From the NCBI GenBank assembly GCA_020073485.1, contig JAIQFB010000033.1, forward strand, positions 1 to 48,435: DNA of 48,435 bases, written 5' to 3'. Shown here piece by piece: positions 1 through 8,000 of this stretch; within the stretch, counting starts at the first letter, position 1; every line of letters starts with the position of its first letter. The position numbers and the translations under genes are program-made. The notes under the pieces were generated by a model. The model was given only the letters and a program-made list of their open reading frames with translations. It was not told the DNA's origin and did not search any database. The DNA is from Terriglobia bacterium (GTDB lineage Bacteria; Acidobacteriota; Terriglobia; Acidiferrales; UBA7541).

Positions 1-70
1 CAGCGCCCTTATCGACCAATGGATTCAGGAGTCTTCCGAGGCCATGCTGGCGCGGTGGATGCTCGATTAA
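1..70 (+). CDS. 3' end of a small duplicated gene (partial)
   Basis: The window opens inside a reading frame (first full codon at base 2) that ends at TAA 68-70. It is 67/70 identical to bases 38001-38070, which lie inside the complete small gene at 37885-38268. The mismatches are base 55 and two bases of the final codon: TAA here is CAG in the downstream copy, so that copy reads on for another 66 codons. The encoded end is ALIDQWIQESSEAMLARWML plus D. Function is unknown. The rest of the gene lies before the window. Confidence 0.6.
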   Translation, partial: SALIDQWIQESSEAMLARWMLD

Positions 71-140
71 CGCAGGCCCACTCAATATGGTCGCGAACCT
101 TTCCCCCCCGCCCGAGCATCAAATGATTTGCAAGTGGGAA

Positions 141-186
141 CAAGTCGAATCCAGAAAATTCCCCGACTTGCATCTTGTGGTACAAT
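141..186 (+). promoter_or_regulatory. Inverted repeat and -10 element before the Fe-S carrier gene
   Basis: CAAGTCG (141-147) and CGACTTG (164-170) form a 7-base inverted repeat. A near-consensus -10 box TACAAT lies at 181-186, about 50 bases before the start codon at 236. No good -35 box is seen at the right spacing, which would fit an activated or operator-controlled promoter. Assignment is by inspection only. Confidence 0.35.
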
Positions 187-235
187 AAATTTGTAAGAAA
201 TCTCGCCTTAACCGGCAGGGAGCGTAAATACTGAA

Positions 236-559
236 ATGATTACTGTTACTCCAGTGGCGACCAGCAAAGTAAAAGAGATTATGAGCCAGCAGAATCCCTC
301 GCCCATCGCCTTGCGCGTCGCGGTCGTTGGCGGAGGCTGCTCCGGCTTCAGTTACCACATGGCTTTTGAGAATTCGGAGAATCCCACCGACAACATCTAC
401 GAGTTCGACGGCCTGAAGGTCCTGGTCGACCAGATGAGCGAAATGTATCTCGAGGGCGTTTCCATCGACTACATCGAGACGCTCGAAGGCGCCGGCTTCA
501 AGTTCAACAACCCGAACGTCAAGAGCACCTGCGGCTGCGGCAGCTCGTTCAGCGTCTAA
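236..559 (+). CDS. A-type iron-sulfur cluster carrier (IscA/ErpA family)
   Basis: A 107-residue protein spanning the whole HesB/IscA/ErpA fold. The three cluster-binding cysteines are present: C35 in GGGCSGFSY, and C99 and C101 in the C-terminal CGCG motif. Proteins of this family receive [2Fe-2S] or [4Fe-4S] clusters from the assembly scaffold and pass them to apo-enzymes in the cytoplasm. No isc or suf genes are adjacent, so whether it is the ErpA, IscA or SufA equivalent cannot be decided. It is monocistronic: a hairpin terminator follows 37 bases after the stop, and a possible operator precedes it. Confidence 0.9.
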   Translation: MITVTPVATSKVKEIMSQQNPSPIALRVAVVGGGCSGFSYHMAFENSENPTDNIYEFDGLKVLVDQMSEMYLEGVSIDYIETLEGAGFKFNNPNVKSTCGCGSSFSV

Positions 560-595
560 CCACGCGCCGATCCCGCTCAAATTACCAAGCTTGCC

Positions 596-634
596 AAATG
601 GGCCTTCGCGATCAACCGCGCAGGCCCATTTTTA
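596..634 (+). terminator. Rho-independent terminator after the Fe-S carrier gene
   Basis: AAATGGGCCT (596-605) pairs with AGGCCCATTT (622-631) around a 16-base loop, and the right arm runs into a short T tract. This is a classic intrinsic terminator that ends the 236-559 transcript. Confidence 0.75.
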
Positions 635-689
635 TACATCCTGACCTGAAAAGCATCGTGGACCGGCTCTATCCTGACCTGAGCTAGCT

Positions 690-752
690 TTGTGGGTCGC
701 CGCTTTAGCCGCGACATGTACCACCCTCAAAGAACAGGGCTTTAGCCCCTGA
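690..752. repeat. Degenerate GCTTTAGCC-type palindromic repeat
   Basis: Two short palindromic cores (GCTTTAGCC and GGCTTTAGCCCC) in the gap between the Fe-S carrier gene and nadE. They resemble the GCTTCAGCC repeats that occupy many gaps further right, so this repeat family also exists outside the prophage. Confidence 0.5.
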
Positions 753-818
753 CTTCTGGCGTTGAAGACGTGGCCTCATTGCAATACACGCACATGACCC
801 GTATTCTATAGGCCGCCC

Positions 819-2456
819 ATGAAAATCGCGCTCGCGCAATTAAATCCCACCGTCGGCGACTTCGCCGGAAACTCCGCCAAAATTTTGGATTTTGCGCAAC
901 GCGCCCAGCAGCGCGGCGCCGACTTGGCCGTTTTTTCCGAACTCTGCCTGTGCGGATATTTGCCGCTCGACCTGATCGAGCGTCCCCAATTCATCGAACG
1001 AAACGAAAGGGAACTGGCCTGCCTCGCGAGCCGCCTGCCCATCCCCGCCATCGTCGGCTACGCCGCCCGCGCCACCGGGCCCACAGGCAAGGGCGCGGCC
1101 AACGCCGCCGCTCTGCTCGCGGGCGGCGCCGTCCAATTCGTTCAGCACAAAATGCTCCTGCCCACTTACGATGTCTTTGACGAGTCCCGCTATTTTCAGC
1201 CCGCCGCTTCCCAGGACATTTTCTTGTTCCAAGGCCGCAACCTGGGCATCACCATCTGTGAGGATATCTGGAACGATAAAACGTTCTGGGCCAACCCGCT
1301 CTACGAACGCGACCCCGTGGCCGAACTCGTCTCCAAGGGCGCGTCGCTGCTCATCAATATTTCAGGGTCCCCTTACACGTTGGATAAGCGCTCCCTGCGC
1401 CTCGATATGCTCCGCGCCCTGGCGAAGAATTACGCCCGCCCCGTGATCTACGTCAATCAGGTTGGCGGCAACGATAGCCTCGTCTTCGACGGCGACAGCG
1501 TGGTCGTCCTCCCCGACGGCCGCATCGCCGCCCAGGCCGGCTCATTTACCGAGGACTTGGTAATTTTCGATACCGAATCGAACACTGGGGATTTACATCA
1601 GGAGTCTACCGACGAACTCGCCCTCGCCCTCCAGGCCCTCGTCTGCGGCACGCGCGATTACGTGCGCAAATCTGGATTTCAAAAAGTTGTCGTGGGATTA
1701 AGCGGCGGAATCGATTCTTCCGTCGTGGCTGCCATCGCCGTCGCCGCTCTGGGCCGCGAAAATGTCCTGGGCGTATCCATGCCCGGCCCGTACTCCTCGC
1801 CAGGCAGCCGAACGGACGCAAAGCAGTTGGCCGAAAATCTGGGAATCGAATTTCTCACTTTGCCCATCACGCAGGTTTTCGAGTCTTACAAATCCGCTTT
1901 GGCCGAGGCCTTTCGCGGCCGCCCCCAGGACGTTACGGAAGAAAATCTCCAGGCCCGAGTCCGCGGAAATTTCCTCATGGCACTGTCCAATAAATTCGGA
2001 TCCATGGTCCTGAGCACCGGAAACAAATCCGAAATGGCCGTTGGTTATTGCACGTTGTACGGCGACATGGCTGGCGGCTTGGCCTTGCTGTCCGACGTTC
2101 CCAAGATCATGGTCTACGCCATCGCCGATTTGATCAATCGCGAAAGGGAACTGATCCCCGCCGCGTCCATCACCAAACCGCCCTCCGCCGAACTCCGCCC
2201 CAATCAAACCGACCAGGATTCCCTCCCGCCCTACGAGGTCTTAGACCGCATCCTGAAGGCCTATATTGAAGACGTGAAGAGTCCTGCTGAAATTGCGGAC
2301 CTCTATGGCTACAATCTCGACTTGGTCCGCTCCATAGCTCGCAAAGTCGATCAAAACGAATACAAGCGCCGCCAGGCCCCGCCAGGACTAAAAATAACGT
2401 CCCGCGCGTTCGGCCTGGGTCGCCCGTTCCCGATCGTACAAAAATTCGCACCTTGA
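819..2456 (+). CDS. nadE: Glutamine-dependent NAD+ synthetase
   Basis: A 545-residue two-domain enzyme that makes NAD+ from nicotinic acid adenine dinucleotide, ATP and glutamine, the last step of cytoplasmic NAD synthesis. The N-terminal nitrilase-like domain supplies ammonia; its catalytic triad is visible as E41 (FSELCLCGY), K111 (HKMLLPTYDVF) and C147 (ITICEDIWND). The C-terminal synthetase domain has the ATP pyrophosphatase loop SGGIDS at 295-300, then STGNKSE and the terminal K-R-R-Q-A-P-P-G segment typical of the family. Length matches glutamine-dependent NadE, not the short ammonia-dependent form. A DsbA-like gene follows after 13 bases and is probably cotranscribed. Confidence 0.96.
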   Translation: MKIALAQLNPTVGDFAGNSAKILDFAQRAQQRGADLAVFSELCLCGYLPLDLIERPQFIERNERELACLASRLPIPAIVGYAARATGPTGKGAANAAALLAGGAVQFVQHKMLLPTYDVFDESRYFQPAASQDIFLFQGRNLGITICEDIWNDKTFWANPLYERDPVAELVSKGASLLINISGSPYTLDKRSLRLDMLRALAKNYARPVIYVNQVGGNDSLVFDGDSVVVLPDGRIAAQAGSFTEDLVIFDTESNTGDLHQESTDELALALQALVCGTRDYVRKSGFQKVVVGLSGGIDSSVVAAIAVAALGRENVLGVSMPGPYSSPGSRTDAKQLAENLGIEFLTLPITQVFESYKSALAEAFRGRPQDVTEENLQARVRGNFLMALSNKFGSMVLSTGNKSEMAVGYCTLYGDMAGGLALLSDVPKIMVYAIADLINRERELIPAASITKPPSAELRPNQTDQDSLPPYEVLDRILKAYIEDVKSPAEIADLYGYNLDLVRSIARKVDQNEYKRRQAPPGLKITSRAFGLGRPFPIVQKFAP

Positions 2457-2469
2457 GAGGAGTTCCGGC

Positions 2470-3378
2470 GTGCTCGCTAAACGAACTTTCGCAATGGTCC
2501 TTTTCCTGTTCCTGACAAGTTTCGCGCATCGCACCGCGGCGCAAACCACCCCGGGAAAAGAGCCCACCAATCCCCCCAAGCCGGCCGTTTCCACCGCGCC
2601 CAAGCCGGATTCCATCGAGGCCCGCCTGGAGAGTTACCTCAGAAATCTCTACGCCTGGGGACCTTCTTTCGAGATAAAGATAGGAACCCCGAAGCCCTCC
2701 CTGATCCCCGACCTACTCGAGATCCCCGTAACGGTCGGCACCGGAGGCCAATCCGACACCGCCACCGTCTACGTCGACAAATCCGGAAAATTCCTCGTCC
2801 GCGGCGAGCTCACCGACATGACGGTCGATCCCTTCGCCGACATCCGCTCCAAACTTCACCCCGGCAATTCGCCCTCCATCGGCCCCGAAAACGCCAAAAT
2901 CACCCTAATCGAATTCGCCGACTTCGAATGCCCCTCCTGCCGCGCCCTGGACCAAATCCTCCGCGATTTCATCACCGCCAACCCCGACGTCCGCCTGGTC
3001 TACAAAAATTTCCCCCTAACCGACCTCCACCCCTGGGCCATGACAGCCGCCATCGCCGCCCAGTGCACCTACCAACAAAACCCCGCCGCCTTCTGGAAAA
3101 TACACAACTCCATCTTCGACGCTCAAGACGTAATCAGCCCCTCAAATGTTTGGGATAAAATGACCGACTTGGCCGTTCAATTAGGCCTGAACATGGACAC
3201 GTTCCGAACCTGCATAGCCAACCCCGCAACGAAAACCCAGGTAGAAGCCACAATAAACGAAGGACACACCCTGAACATCACAGCCACACCCACAACCTTC
3301 ATAAACGGCCGCCGCGTAGTAGGCCCCGACCAAGCCCTCTTCCAACAATACGTGCAATTTGCTCGATCTAAAAACTAA
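2470..3378 (+). CDS. Secreted DsbA-family thiol:disulfide oxidoreductase
   Basis: A 302-residue protein beginning at GTG 2470, preceded by GAGAGGAG. An N-terminal signal peptide (basic start, hydrophobic core LFLFLTSF, cleavage near TAAQ) sends it to the periplasm. After a proline-rich linker comes a poorly defined domain of about 85 residues, then a thioredoxin-fold DsbA/Thioredoxin_4 domain with active site C154-P-S-C157 in the setting EFADFECPSCRALD. A cis-proline loop is recognisable in NITATPTTFINGRRV. Such proteins oxidise or isomerise disulfides in exported proteins. The start lies 13 bases after nadE, so cotranscription is likely although no functional link is evident. Confidence 0.9.
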   Translation: MLAKRTFAMVLFLFLTSFAHRTAAQTTPGKEPTNPPKPAVSTAPKPDSIEARLESYLRNLYAWGPSFEIKIGTPKPSLIPDLLEIPVTVGTGGQSDTATVYVDKSGKFLVRGELTDMTVDPFADIRSKLHPGNSPSIGPENAKITLIEFADFECPSCRALDQILRDFITANPDVRLVYKNFPLTDLHPWAMTAAIAAQCTYQQNPAAFWKIHNSIFDAQDVISPSNVWDKMTDLAVQLGLNMDTFRTCIANPATKTQVEATINEGHTLNITATPTTFINGRRVVGPDQALFQQYVQFARSKN

Positions 3379-4010
3379 ACATAATATAGCTTATCTGACA
3401 TTGCATGTCAAGATGTTTTAACGCTTTGATCGAGCTTTGGTGCCTGTCGAGGCGGTTGACGGCCTCGAGAAATGGGGCCGGGGTATTTCACGTCGTATTG
3501 ATTCCATGTGTTTGATACCAAATGTTTACCCTCTCGTTTGTGCAAGAGAGGGTGTCTGCAAAAGCGTAGGGGTTGCGTTTCGCCGCATGGAACAGGGTTT
3601 GAGGATGGTGAAGGACGTGTCGCCAATCAGTATTTGAGTTAATCAAGACCTTCCCGTCTCGAAATTCATGTGACGGAGAGGGCTCCACAAAATCGCAACA
3701 TCATGGCTTAGGTGATTTTGAACGGGCACCGGTTTTGGTGCAGCGGTTATTCGTAGGAATTGGGATTCAAATTGAACTGTGCCCGCGGAGTCGGCATATC
3801 GAGTTTTCATTTTCGAGACGGGGATTTCGCCCGAAAAGCCTGGAATTTATTGGCTGGCGGGAAATATCTTTCTCTTAACTTTCGGATTGATGAGGCCGTA
3901 TTCCTAGGTGTTTCGGGTAGCACATGGAAAGGGGCGAGTGAACTGAATCGGTTGTTTGGGCAGCTGTCGCCATGTGTGGCGGGGCCAGCGACGTGCCTAG
4001 TTCGGACGGA
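3379..4010. other. Gap between host genes and the prophage left end
   Basis: 632 bases with no convincing gene on either strand; the open frames lack ribosome binding sites and family resemblance. A hairpin ACCCTCTC/GAGAGGGT lies at 3528-3553. This is where a left attachment site would be expected, but no clear direct repeat was matched by eye between here and the right flank. Confidence 0.4.
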
Positions 4011-4613
4011 TTAGCGATGGGCGGCGGCTGTTGCGGCGGCACCGACGGCAATGCCAATGGCGAACCACTTGGCCTCGCGTTTCAGGCGTACCCAGAATGT
4101 GCCGCCACGGGCTGCGTTTATGGCGGCATCTCGTTGTTTGGTAAGTGCCAATGTGCGGAGCTTTTCGTCTTCCAGGTCTTTTTGCGTAACGGAGTTTTGC
4201 AGAGAGGCGGCGCGGCAATCCTGCAGGTCGTCATAGAGGGGCTTCAGGTCGGGTTGCGGAATGGAAACACTTGCGGGGAGATCGTCGGCCGGTTTGGCGG
4301 AGGGCGAGAGATTGGGAATGCGAATGGTAATGGGAAGCGGGAGTGGGGGCAGGACGGATGGAATCGCGGCAGAGGCTTGTTGCGGAGTTTGCACTTTGCG
4401 CTTCTGCGCGGCGATGGCGGCTAGCGCGGCGGCGAGTTGCGTGTCGCGTTGTTTTTCGCGGTCGGCAGACTGCTGAAAAGCCGCCTTTTGAGAGGCCAAC
4501 GTGGTGGCGAGTTGCGCGGAATCATGGCGCGCAGTACGCCAAGCATCGGCGAGCAGGGCGATGGCCAGCAGGGCGGCGGCGAATAGAATGCGATCCAGCG
4601 TGGTAGTTGGCAT
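4011..4613 (-). CDS. Spanin-like membrane protein with coiled coil (Rz-type candidate)
   Basis: A 200-residue protein with an N-terminal membrane segment (LFAAALLAIALLADAW), then a long Ala/Gln/Lys-rich stretch that reads as coiled coil (about 28-75), a proline-rich linker, a second charged helix, and a C-terminal hydrophobic segment (FAIGIAVGAAATAAA). The first part matches the layout of phage i-spanins, which anchor in the inner membrane and help disrupt the outer membrane at lysis; the second membrane segment is unusual for Rz. It lies directly downstream of the lytic transglycosylase, where Rz genes normally sit. The function is inferred from architecture and position. Confidence 0.55.
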   Translation of the reverse strand: MPTTTLDRILFAAALLAIALLADAWRTARHDSAQLATTLASQKAAFQQSADREKQRDTQLAAALAAIAAQKRKVQTPQQASAAIPSVLPPLPLPITIRIPNLSPSAKPADDLPASVSIPQPDLKPLYDDLQDCRAASLQNSVTQKDLEDEKLRTLALTKQRDAAINAARGGTFWVRLKREAKWFAIGIAVGAAATAAAHR

Positions 4614-4669
4614 GGCGTGCGATCGGCAGGGCAGTTCCCTGCTTCTTGCGGGTTCGCGGAGGGCGGCGA

Positions 4670-4735
4670 CTTTCAGATTTACAATTTCAAACTTAAGATG
4701 TCAGATTTGAAATTTGAAATGACAGACTTGAATTG
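4670..4735. repeat. AT-rich ATTTGAAATTTCAAATC-type repeat
   Basis: Several overlapping copies of CAGATTT/AAATTTGAAAT words in both orientations, a GC-poor island in the gap between the spanin-like and lysozyme-like genes. Similar islands lie at 11277-11300, 32919-32951, 33898-33927, 35527-35575, 36346-36381 and 45654-45683. Confidence 0.6.
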
Positions 4736-4802
4736 CAGGATCTCGCCCTAAAACGTCAGATTATAGATAACCGGGGCATGGATTTTTGTGGGCCTCGATG
4801 TA

Positions 4803-5267
4803 CTAGACAACTGGTTTAGAGGAGTAGTTGCGGGTGCGCGCCAGGACTTCGGCGGAGTAATTTGCGTCGGCGCCGCCGTTCCAGGCTTGCAGCGCGGCGG
4901 AAACGTCGCCCTTGGACCGCGCCAGGCGCTTGGCGAGTATTTTGCAGCCGAAATCGATCCCGGTTACGGGGTCGCAGAGCTCGGCCAGCGAGGCCTCATC
5001 GAATCCGGATTCGCGCGCCACCTGGCCCATTACCTGCATCAAGCCCCAGGACATGGCGCGTGTGTATGCCTCGGTGGCGCTGAATTTTCCGGCCGTATAC
5101 AGCGGCGCGATGTAGCGCGAGAGGAATCCCGGTTCGTAGCGCACGGCCCAGGGGTTCCAGGCGGATTCCTGCTCGATCACGGCGCAGACCAGTTGCGGGT
5201 CGATGCCGTGAGAGGCGGCGATGCGCCGGGCGAGTTCAATGAGTTCGGGCTGGACGATGTCGGGCAT
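4803..5267 (-). CDS. Lytic transglycosylase (SLT domain), probable phage endolysin
   Basis: A 154-residue soluble protein that is essentially one SLT/goose-lysozyme-like domain. The catalytic glutamate is E34 in the family ES motif (VIEQESAWNPWA). The other signatures follow: SWGLMQVMG (G-L-M-Q) and ALQAWNGG (A-W-N-G-G). These enzymes cleave the MurNAc-GlcNAc bond of peptidoglycan with formation of the 1,6-anhydro product. There is no signal peptide, so export would need a holin or similar. Its position before the spanin-like gene at the end of the late region makes it the likely lysis enzyme; a virion-associated role is also possible. Confidence 0.85.
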   Translation of the reverse strand: MPDIVQPELIELARRIAASHGIDPQLVCAVIEQESAWNPWAVRYEPGFLSRYIAPLYTAGKFSATEAYTRAMSWGLMQVMGQVARESGFDEASLAELCDPVTGIDFGCKILAKRLARSKGDVSAALQAWNGGADANYSAEVLARTRNYSSKPVV

Positions 5268-5334
5268 GGGGAGATGAAACGTGACTGGTGATTAGTTGCC
5301 GGTGACTAATGAAAAAGAAATACTCTGGAATCAG

Positions 5335-5460
5335 CCACGGATGGAAAAAGACAGACACGGATGAAGACAAGTCAGAAGCGGCACAATCTTCTTAACCTGT
5401 TTTCGGCATCCCTTCAACATTTCCGGGTTTATCAGTGTTTATCCGTGTTCATCCGTGATT
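5335..5460. repeat. CCACGGATG-type long inverted repeat
   Basis: CCACGGATG plus GACACGGATGA words on the left are answered by TTATCCGTGTTCATCCGTG on the right, about 70 bases apart. First of six such pairs in the prophage gaps. Confidence 0.7.
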
Positions 5461-5484
5461 TTCATGCCTTTGACGCAACTCGGC

Positions 5485-5730
5485 TTACCTTCGCCGTTCC
5501 TGGCCATTGAGTTCCAGGAACTGCACGGGCGGCGGCTCCTTGAGTTCCAGGCCGAGGCGGCCGGCGATCTGCCGCAGGGCGTGGTAAAGATGGGGCAAAT
5601 GGTTGATGGCCATGTCGCGGATGAAGGCGCGGCGGATTTCGTCGTCGCGGGTGCGGCGATGGAGCCAGCGGAGGAAAATGAAGAACTGAACGCAGGTGGA
5701 GAAGGCGACAACGATCCAGTAGGGGTTCAT
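5485..5730 (-). CDS. Small membrane-anchored protein of the prophage
   Basis: Starting at MNPYWIVVAF the protein has 81 residues: one N-terminal membrane helix (about 4-20), then a basic and acidic helix with arginine-rich segments and a proline-containing end. The longer upstream frame would read through a palindromic repeat and is rejected. No family is recognised. It lies between the internal-protein candidate and the lysis genes, so a role in lysis or DNA ejection is possible but unsupported by any motif. Confidence 0.6.
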   Translation of the reverse strand: MNPYWIVVAFSTCVQFFIFLRWLHRRTRDDEIRRAFIRDMAINHLPHLYHALRQIAGRLGLELKEPPPVQFLELNGQERRR

Positions 5731-5754
5731 GATTGTGGGCGATGCATGGAATTT

Positions 5755-5831
5755 AGGACAGGCGCTCTTGCCTGTCCGGTTTAGATTTACTTTGTCGATC
5801 ACCAAAGCGGACAGGCAAGAGTGCCTGTCCT
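5755..5831. repeat. GACAGGC inverted-repeat pair
   Basis: Arms 5755-5777 and 5809-5831 are near-perfect reverse complements, and each is itself a small palindrome around CTCTTGCC or GGCAAGAG. It belongs to the GCTTCAGCC repeat class by layout. Confidence 0.75.
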
Positions 5832-5840
5832 ACGCGGGCG

Positions 5841-6386
5841 TTATCCATTGAAACCGAAAGAAAGCCCTCCGGGACCGAATCCGATCTGCATGTTATTGGA
5901 CCTTGAATTTTGCACTTGCGCGTTCAGCAGCGACGCCGGAATGCCGAGCGTCCTGCCCAGCAGCGAAGTGTCCGTGCCGTACAAGCCGGAAAGGCCGGAG
6001 AGGCCGGAGAGAGTGTCCGAGCGGGCGGCGTTGCCGAAGGCGATCTGATTCTGCTGGGCGAGGTTGGCCTGCTGCTGGCCTTGCGTGCGCGCAAGGGAGT
6101 CGATCAATTCGCCGTAGCCGGCGGAGTTGCGCGTGCGTGCGGCGCGCGTGGCGGCGTTTTGCGCCAACGCGTTGAACGCGGACGACAGCGCGGATTGCGA
6201 AGCATTGGTGATGGCCGATTTTTCGGCGTCCGTGTAACCGGGGTTAGCCGCCAAATTCTGATAGCCGGCCGCGGCCTGCGACCCAAGGCCCTGGCTGGTG
6301 GAATAGAGTTGCTGGTTCATCGCGTTTTGTTGCGCGAGTTGCTGATCGATCTGCGCTTGCGTTTGTGCCTGTGCGCCGCGTCCCAT
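5841..6386 (-). CDS. Gln/Ala-rich prophage protein, possible internal or ejection protein
   Basis: A 181-residue protein with a good ribosome site (CCGGAGGTGTCCC before ATG). The first 130 residues are rich in Gln, Ala, Asn and Ser with long predicted helices (AQTQAQIDQQLAQQNAMNQQ), and the end is Gly-rich (GFGPGGLSFGFNG). No membrane segment and no known enzyme motif. The composition recalls internal core or ejection proteins of short-tailed phages, and its place among late genes agrees, but this is an inference from composition only. Confidence 0.6.
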   Translation of the reverse strand: MGRGAQAQTQAQIDQQLAQQNAMNQQLYSTSQGLGSQAAAGYQNLAANPGYTDAEKSAITNASQSALSSAFNALAQNAATRAARTRNSAGYGELIDSLARTQGQQQANLAQQNQIAFGNAARSDTLSGLSGLSGLYGTDTSLLGRTLGIPASLLNAQVQNSRSNNMQIGFGPGGLSFGFNG

Positions 6387-6402
6387 GGGACACCTCCGGA
6401 GA

Positions 6403-6560
6403 GTAATTCGTGATTTGTGACTGATGATTGGTGATTGGTGAAGCCCGCCGAAGGCGGGTGATCCGTGATTTGCTATCCGTGAAAAGCGGCAATCTCGAGC
6501 AGTCTAAGCCCGGCTATGGATCTGATTTTCACCAGTCACTAGCCACCGGTCACTAATCAT
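6403..6560. repeat. GTGATTTGTGACTGATGATTGG-type repeat cluster
   Basis: GTGATTTGTGACTGATGATTG-like words at 6410-6442 are answered by CACCAGTCACTAGCCACCGG and CACTAATCATCG at 6530-6560, with a small GCCCGCCGAAGGCGGG hairpin at 6443-6458. Related pairs lie at 11757-11866 and 32303-32394. Confidence 0.6.
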
Positions 6561-6573
6561 CGATGTCTTTTTA

Positions 6574-7125
6574 CTACACGCGCCGCGAAAAGCACGGCCA
6601 CGGATCTCGCGTCCAGCCGAGGCGCGCCAGGCGGCGGCCGAAGGAGCGCGCGATTTGCGGCGGGAGAAACGCCTGGGCGTCGTCCAGGCCTCGCCGGGCG
6701 GCGTCGCGCAAGGCCGCGGCATGAAGGGCCAGAAAATTCTGCCAGCGCTGCCGCGGGGTTCCGGCGGCGGGATCGTGGAGCAAATAGGTTTCCGCCGTGA
6801 GCCTTTGCAGGATGGCCATGGTGACTCGAGAGGATTTCGCGTCGCAAACGAGCGGGAGTGAGCGCGGGCGCGCGGAAGATTCCGGCGGGGAATCGCCGCA
6901 GGCGACTTCCCTGCCGATCAATTCCCTGCTGCCTATTTCCCTGCCGTCTCCCTCGCGCGCCTCTTCGAGGTCGTCTGTCTCGATATCATCGGCATCTTCT
7001 TCGAGGACTAGCCGGGACACAAACATCGGGTTTTCCAGATCCGGAAGCGGATAGCCGAAGCCTTGCGCCGCGTGCATCCGCCGCAGCGCCTGAAAATCAT
7101 TCGATGTGTATTCGCGGATGCGCAT
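6574..7125 (-). CDS. GNAT-like acetyltransferase fold protein of the prophage, with internal insertion
   Basis: A 183-residue protein starting at MRIREYTSND. Its N-terminus (I-R-E-Y-T-S-N-D-F-Q-A-L-R-R-M) and the later VTMAILQRLTAETYLLHDP match the first and central strands of GNAT folds. Between them, residues about 47-95 form a Glu/Arg/Gly-rich stretch that does not fit the fold; at DNA level it contains three repeats of TTCCCTGCC or a close variant on the plus strand. The C-terminal part (ILPP-like QAFLPPQIARSFGRRLARLG) is basic. No clear acetyl-CoA loop is seen, so activity is doubtful. Similar GNAT-like proteins occur among phage structural genes. Confidence 0.55.
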   Translation of the reverse strand: MRIREYTSNDFQALRRMHAAQGFGYPLPDLENPMFVSRLVLEEDADDIETDDLEEAREGDGREIGSRELIGREVACGDSPPESSARPRSLPLVCDAKSSRVTMAILQRLTAETYLLHDPAAGTPRQRWQNFLALHAAALRDAARRGLDDAQAFLPPQIARSFGRRLARLGWTRDPWPCFSRRV

Positions 7126-7142
7126 CTGAGATTTTGTGAGAC

Positions 7143-7217
7143 GTGGCACAGGCTTCAGCCTGTGCGGGGTTGATTTTCTCGAGTCCGGGACAGCGCACAG
7201 GCTGAAGCCCGTGCCAC
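7143..7217. repeat. GCTTCAGCC palindromic pair
   Basis: Arms 7143-7166 and 7194-7217 are reverse complements apart from one base, forming a large hairpin around a 27-base spacer. Typical full unit of the family. Confidence 0.85.
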
Positions 7218-7251
7218 TAACGGCAAGCCGTTCCATCGTTCAGCAATCGTG

Positions 7252-7791
7252 CTACCGCAAAATTACCGGCCCGGAAGCGCTCCGTGTGGCGTGTCCAAAA
7301 CCGGATCCGCCTTCGCCGCCGGACGCGGTGCCGCTGCCCTGCGAGGCCTGCAACTGCGGCCCCGTGGCCGTGCCGCCGCCGGCAACCGGCGTCGCCGGAG
7401 TGCCGAACGTGACCGGCGCGGACGGGTCCGACCCGAGGTACTGCGAATACGCGCGCCAATAAAGCGTCTGGTTGCCCATGGCCACGCGCAGGTTGCGCGA
7501 GCTGCCGAGAAAATGCACGTAGGGCCTGTTGAACGCGGGCGTAGTATCGGATTCGGCAAAATAAAATATTCCCCGGCGCACCGCGGAATTGTCCGTGATG
7601 GCCAGATCGAAAATGCCGTCCGCGGCGAGCACCTTCAGGCTGCCGATAGGCGCGGGCGTATCAATCGAACCCGAGGGATCGACGCCCGTGGCCAGGCCCA
7701 CGGCGTTCACGCCGTTCACCAACTGCCTGAGCGCTTCATATACGTACGGCGATTCGCTCTTGATCTGCGCGAGTTGTCCGATTTTGAGCAT
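7252..7791 (-). CDS. Prophage protein of unknown function
   Basis: A 179-residue protein with a helical start (MLKIGQLAQIKSESPYVYEA), a middle of short beta-like stretches (NRPYVHFLGSSRNLRVAMG; QTLYWRAYSQY) and a low-complexity Gly/Ser/Thr-rich tail. No signal peptide or membrane segment. It follows the large nozzle-like gene in the late region, separated by an orphan TonB-domain gene on the other strand. Probably a virion component; I do not recognise a family. Confidence 0.65.
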   Translation of the reverse strand: MLKIGQLAQIKSESPYVYEALRQLVNGVNAVGLATGVDPSGSIDTPAPIGSLKVLAADGIFDLAITDNSAVRRGIFYFAESDTTPAFNRPYVHFLGSSRNLRVAMGNQTLYWRAYSQYLGSDPSAPVTFGTPATPVAGGGTATGPQLQASQGSGTASGGEGGSGFGHATRSASGPVILR

Positions 7792-7795
7792 TTCA

Positions 7796-7896
7796 TGTAG
7801 CGTAGACTTCAGTCTGCGCGGTTTAAATTTTTGTCAGGCGGGAACAATTGTGCTCCGCATTAAGAAAAAAGCGCGCAGACTGAAGCCTACGCTACA
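7796..7896. repeat. GTAGCGTAGACTTCAGTCTG palindromic pair
   Basis: Arms 7796-7820 and 7872-7896 are reverse complements except for two bases, separated by about 50 bases. Subtype of the GCTTCAGCC family with GTAGCGTAGAC in place of GTGGCACAGGC. Confidence 0.85.
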
Positions 7897-8000
7897 AGAA
7901 ACTAGTTCCTGCCGAGCGGAAGTAGGCCCGCGGGTCACTTGGTGTATCATTCCCACTAACGCAACTATGTCGACATCTTGCAGTTCCCTGGAGGTGAGTC

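Noticed and set aside
840-1232. Long minus-strand open frame inside nadE
   Set aside because: It is a mirror of the GC-rich nadE codons. The plus-strand enzyme has every catalytic motif in the right place, and the mirror frame has no domain.
3379-4010. A tRNA gene as attachment site at the left end
   Set aside because: No cloverleaf or T-loop GTTCGAATC-type sequence was found. The same holds for 36976-39683.
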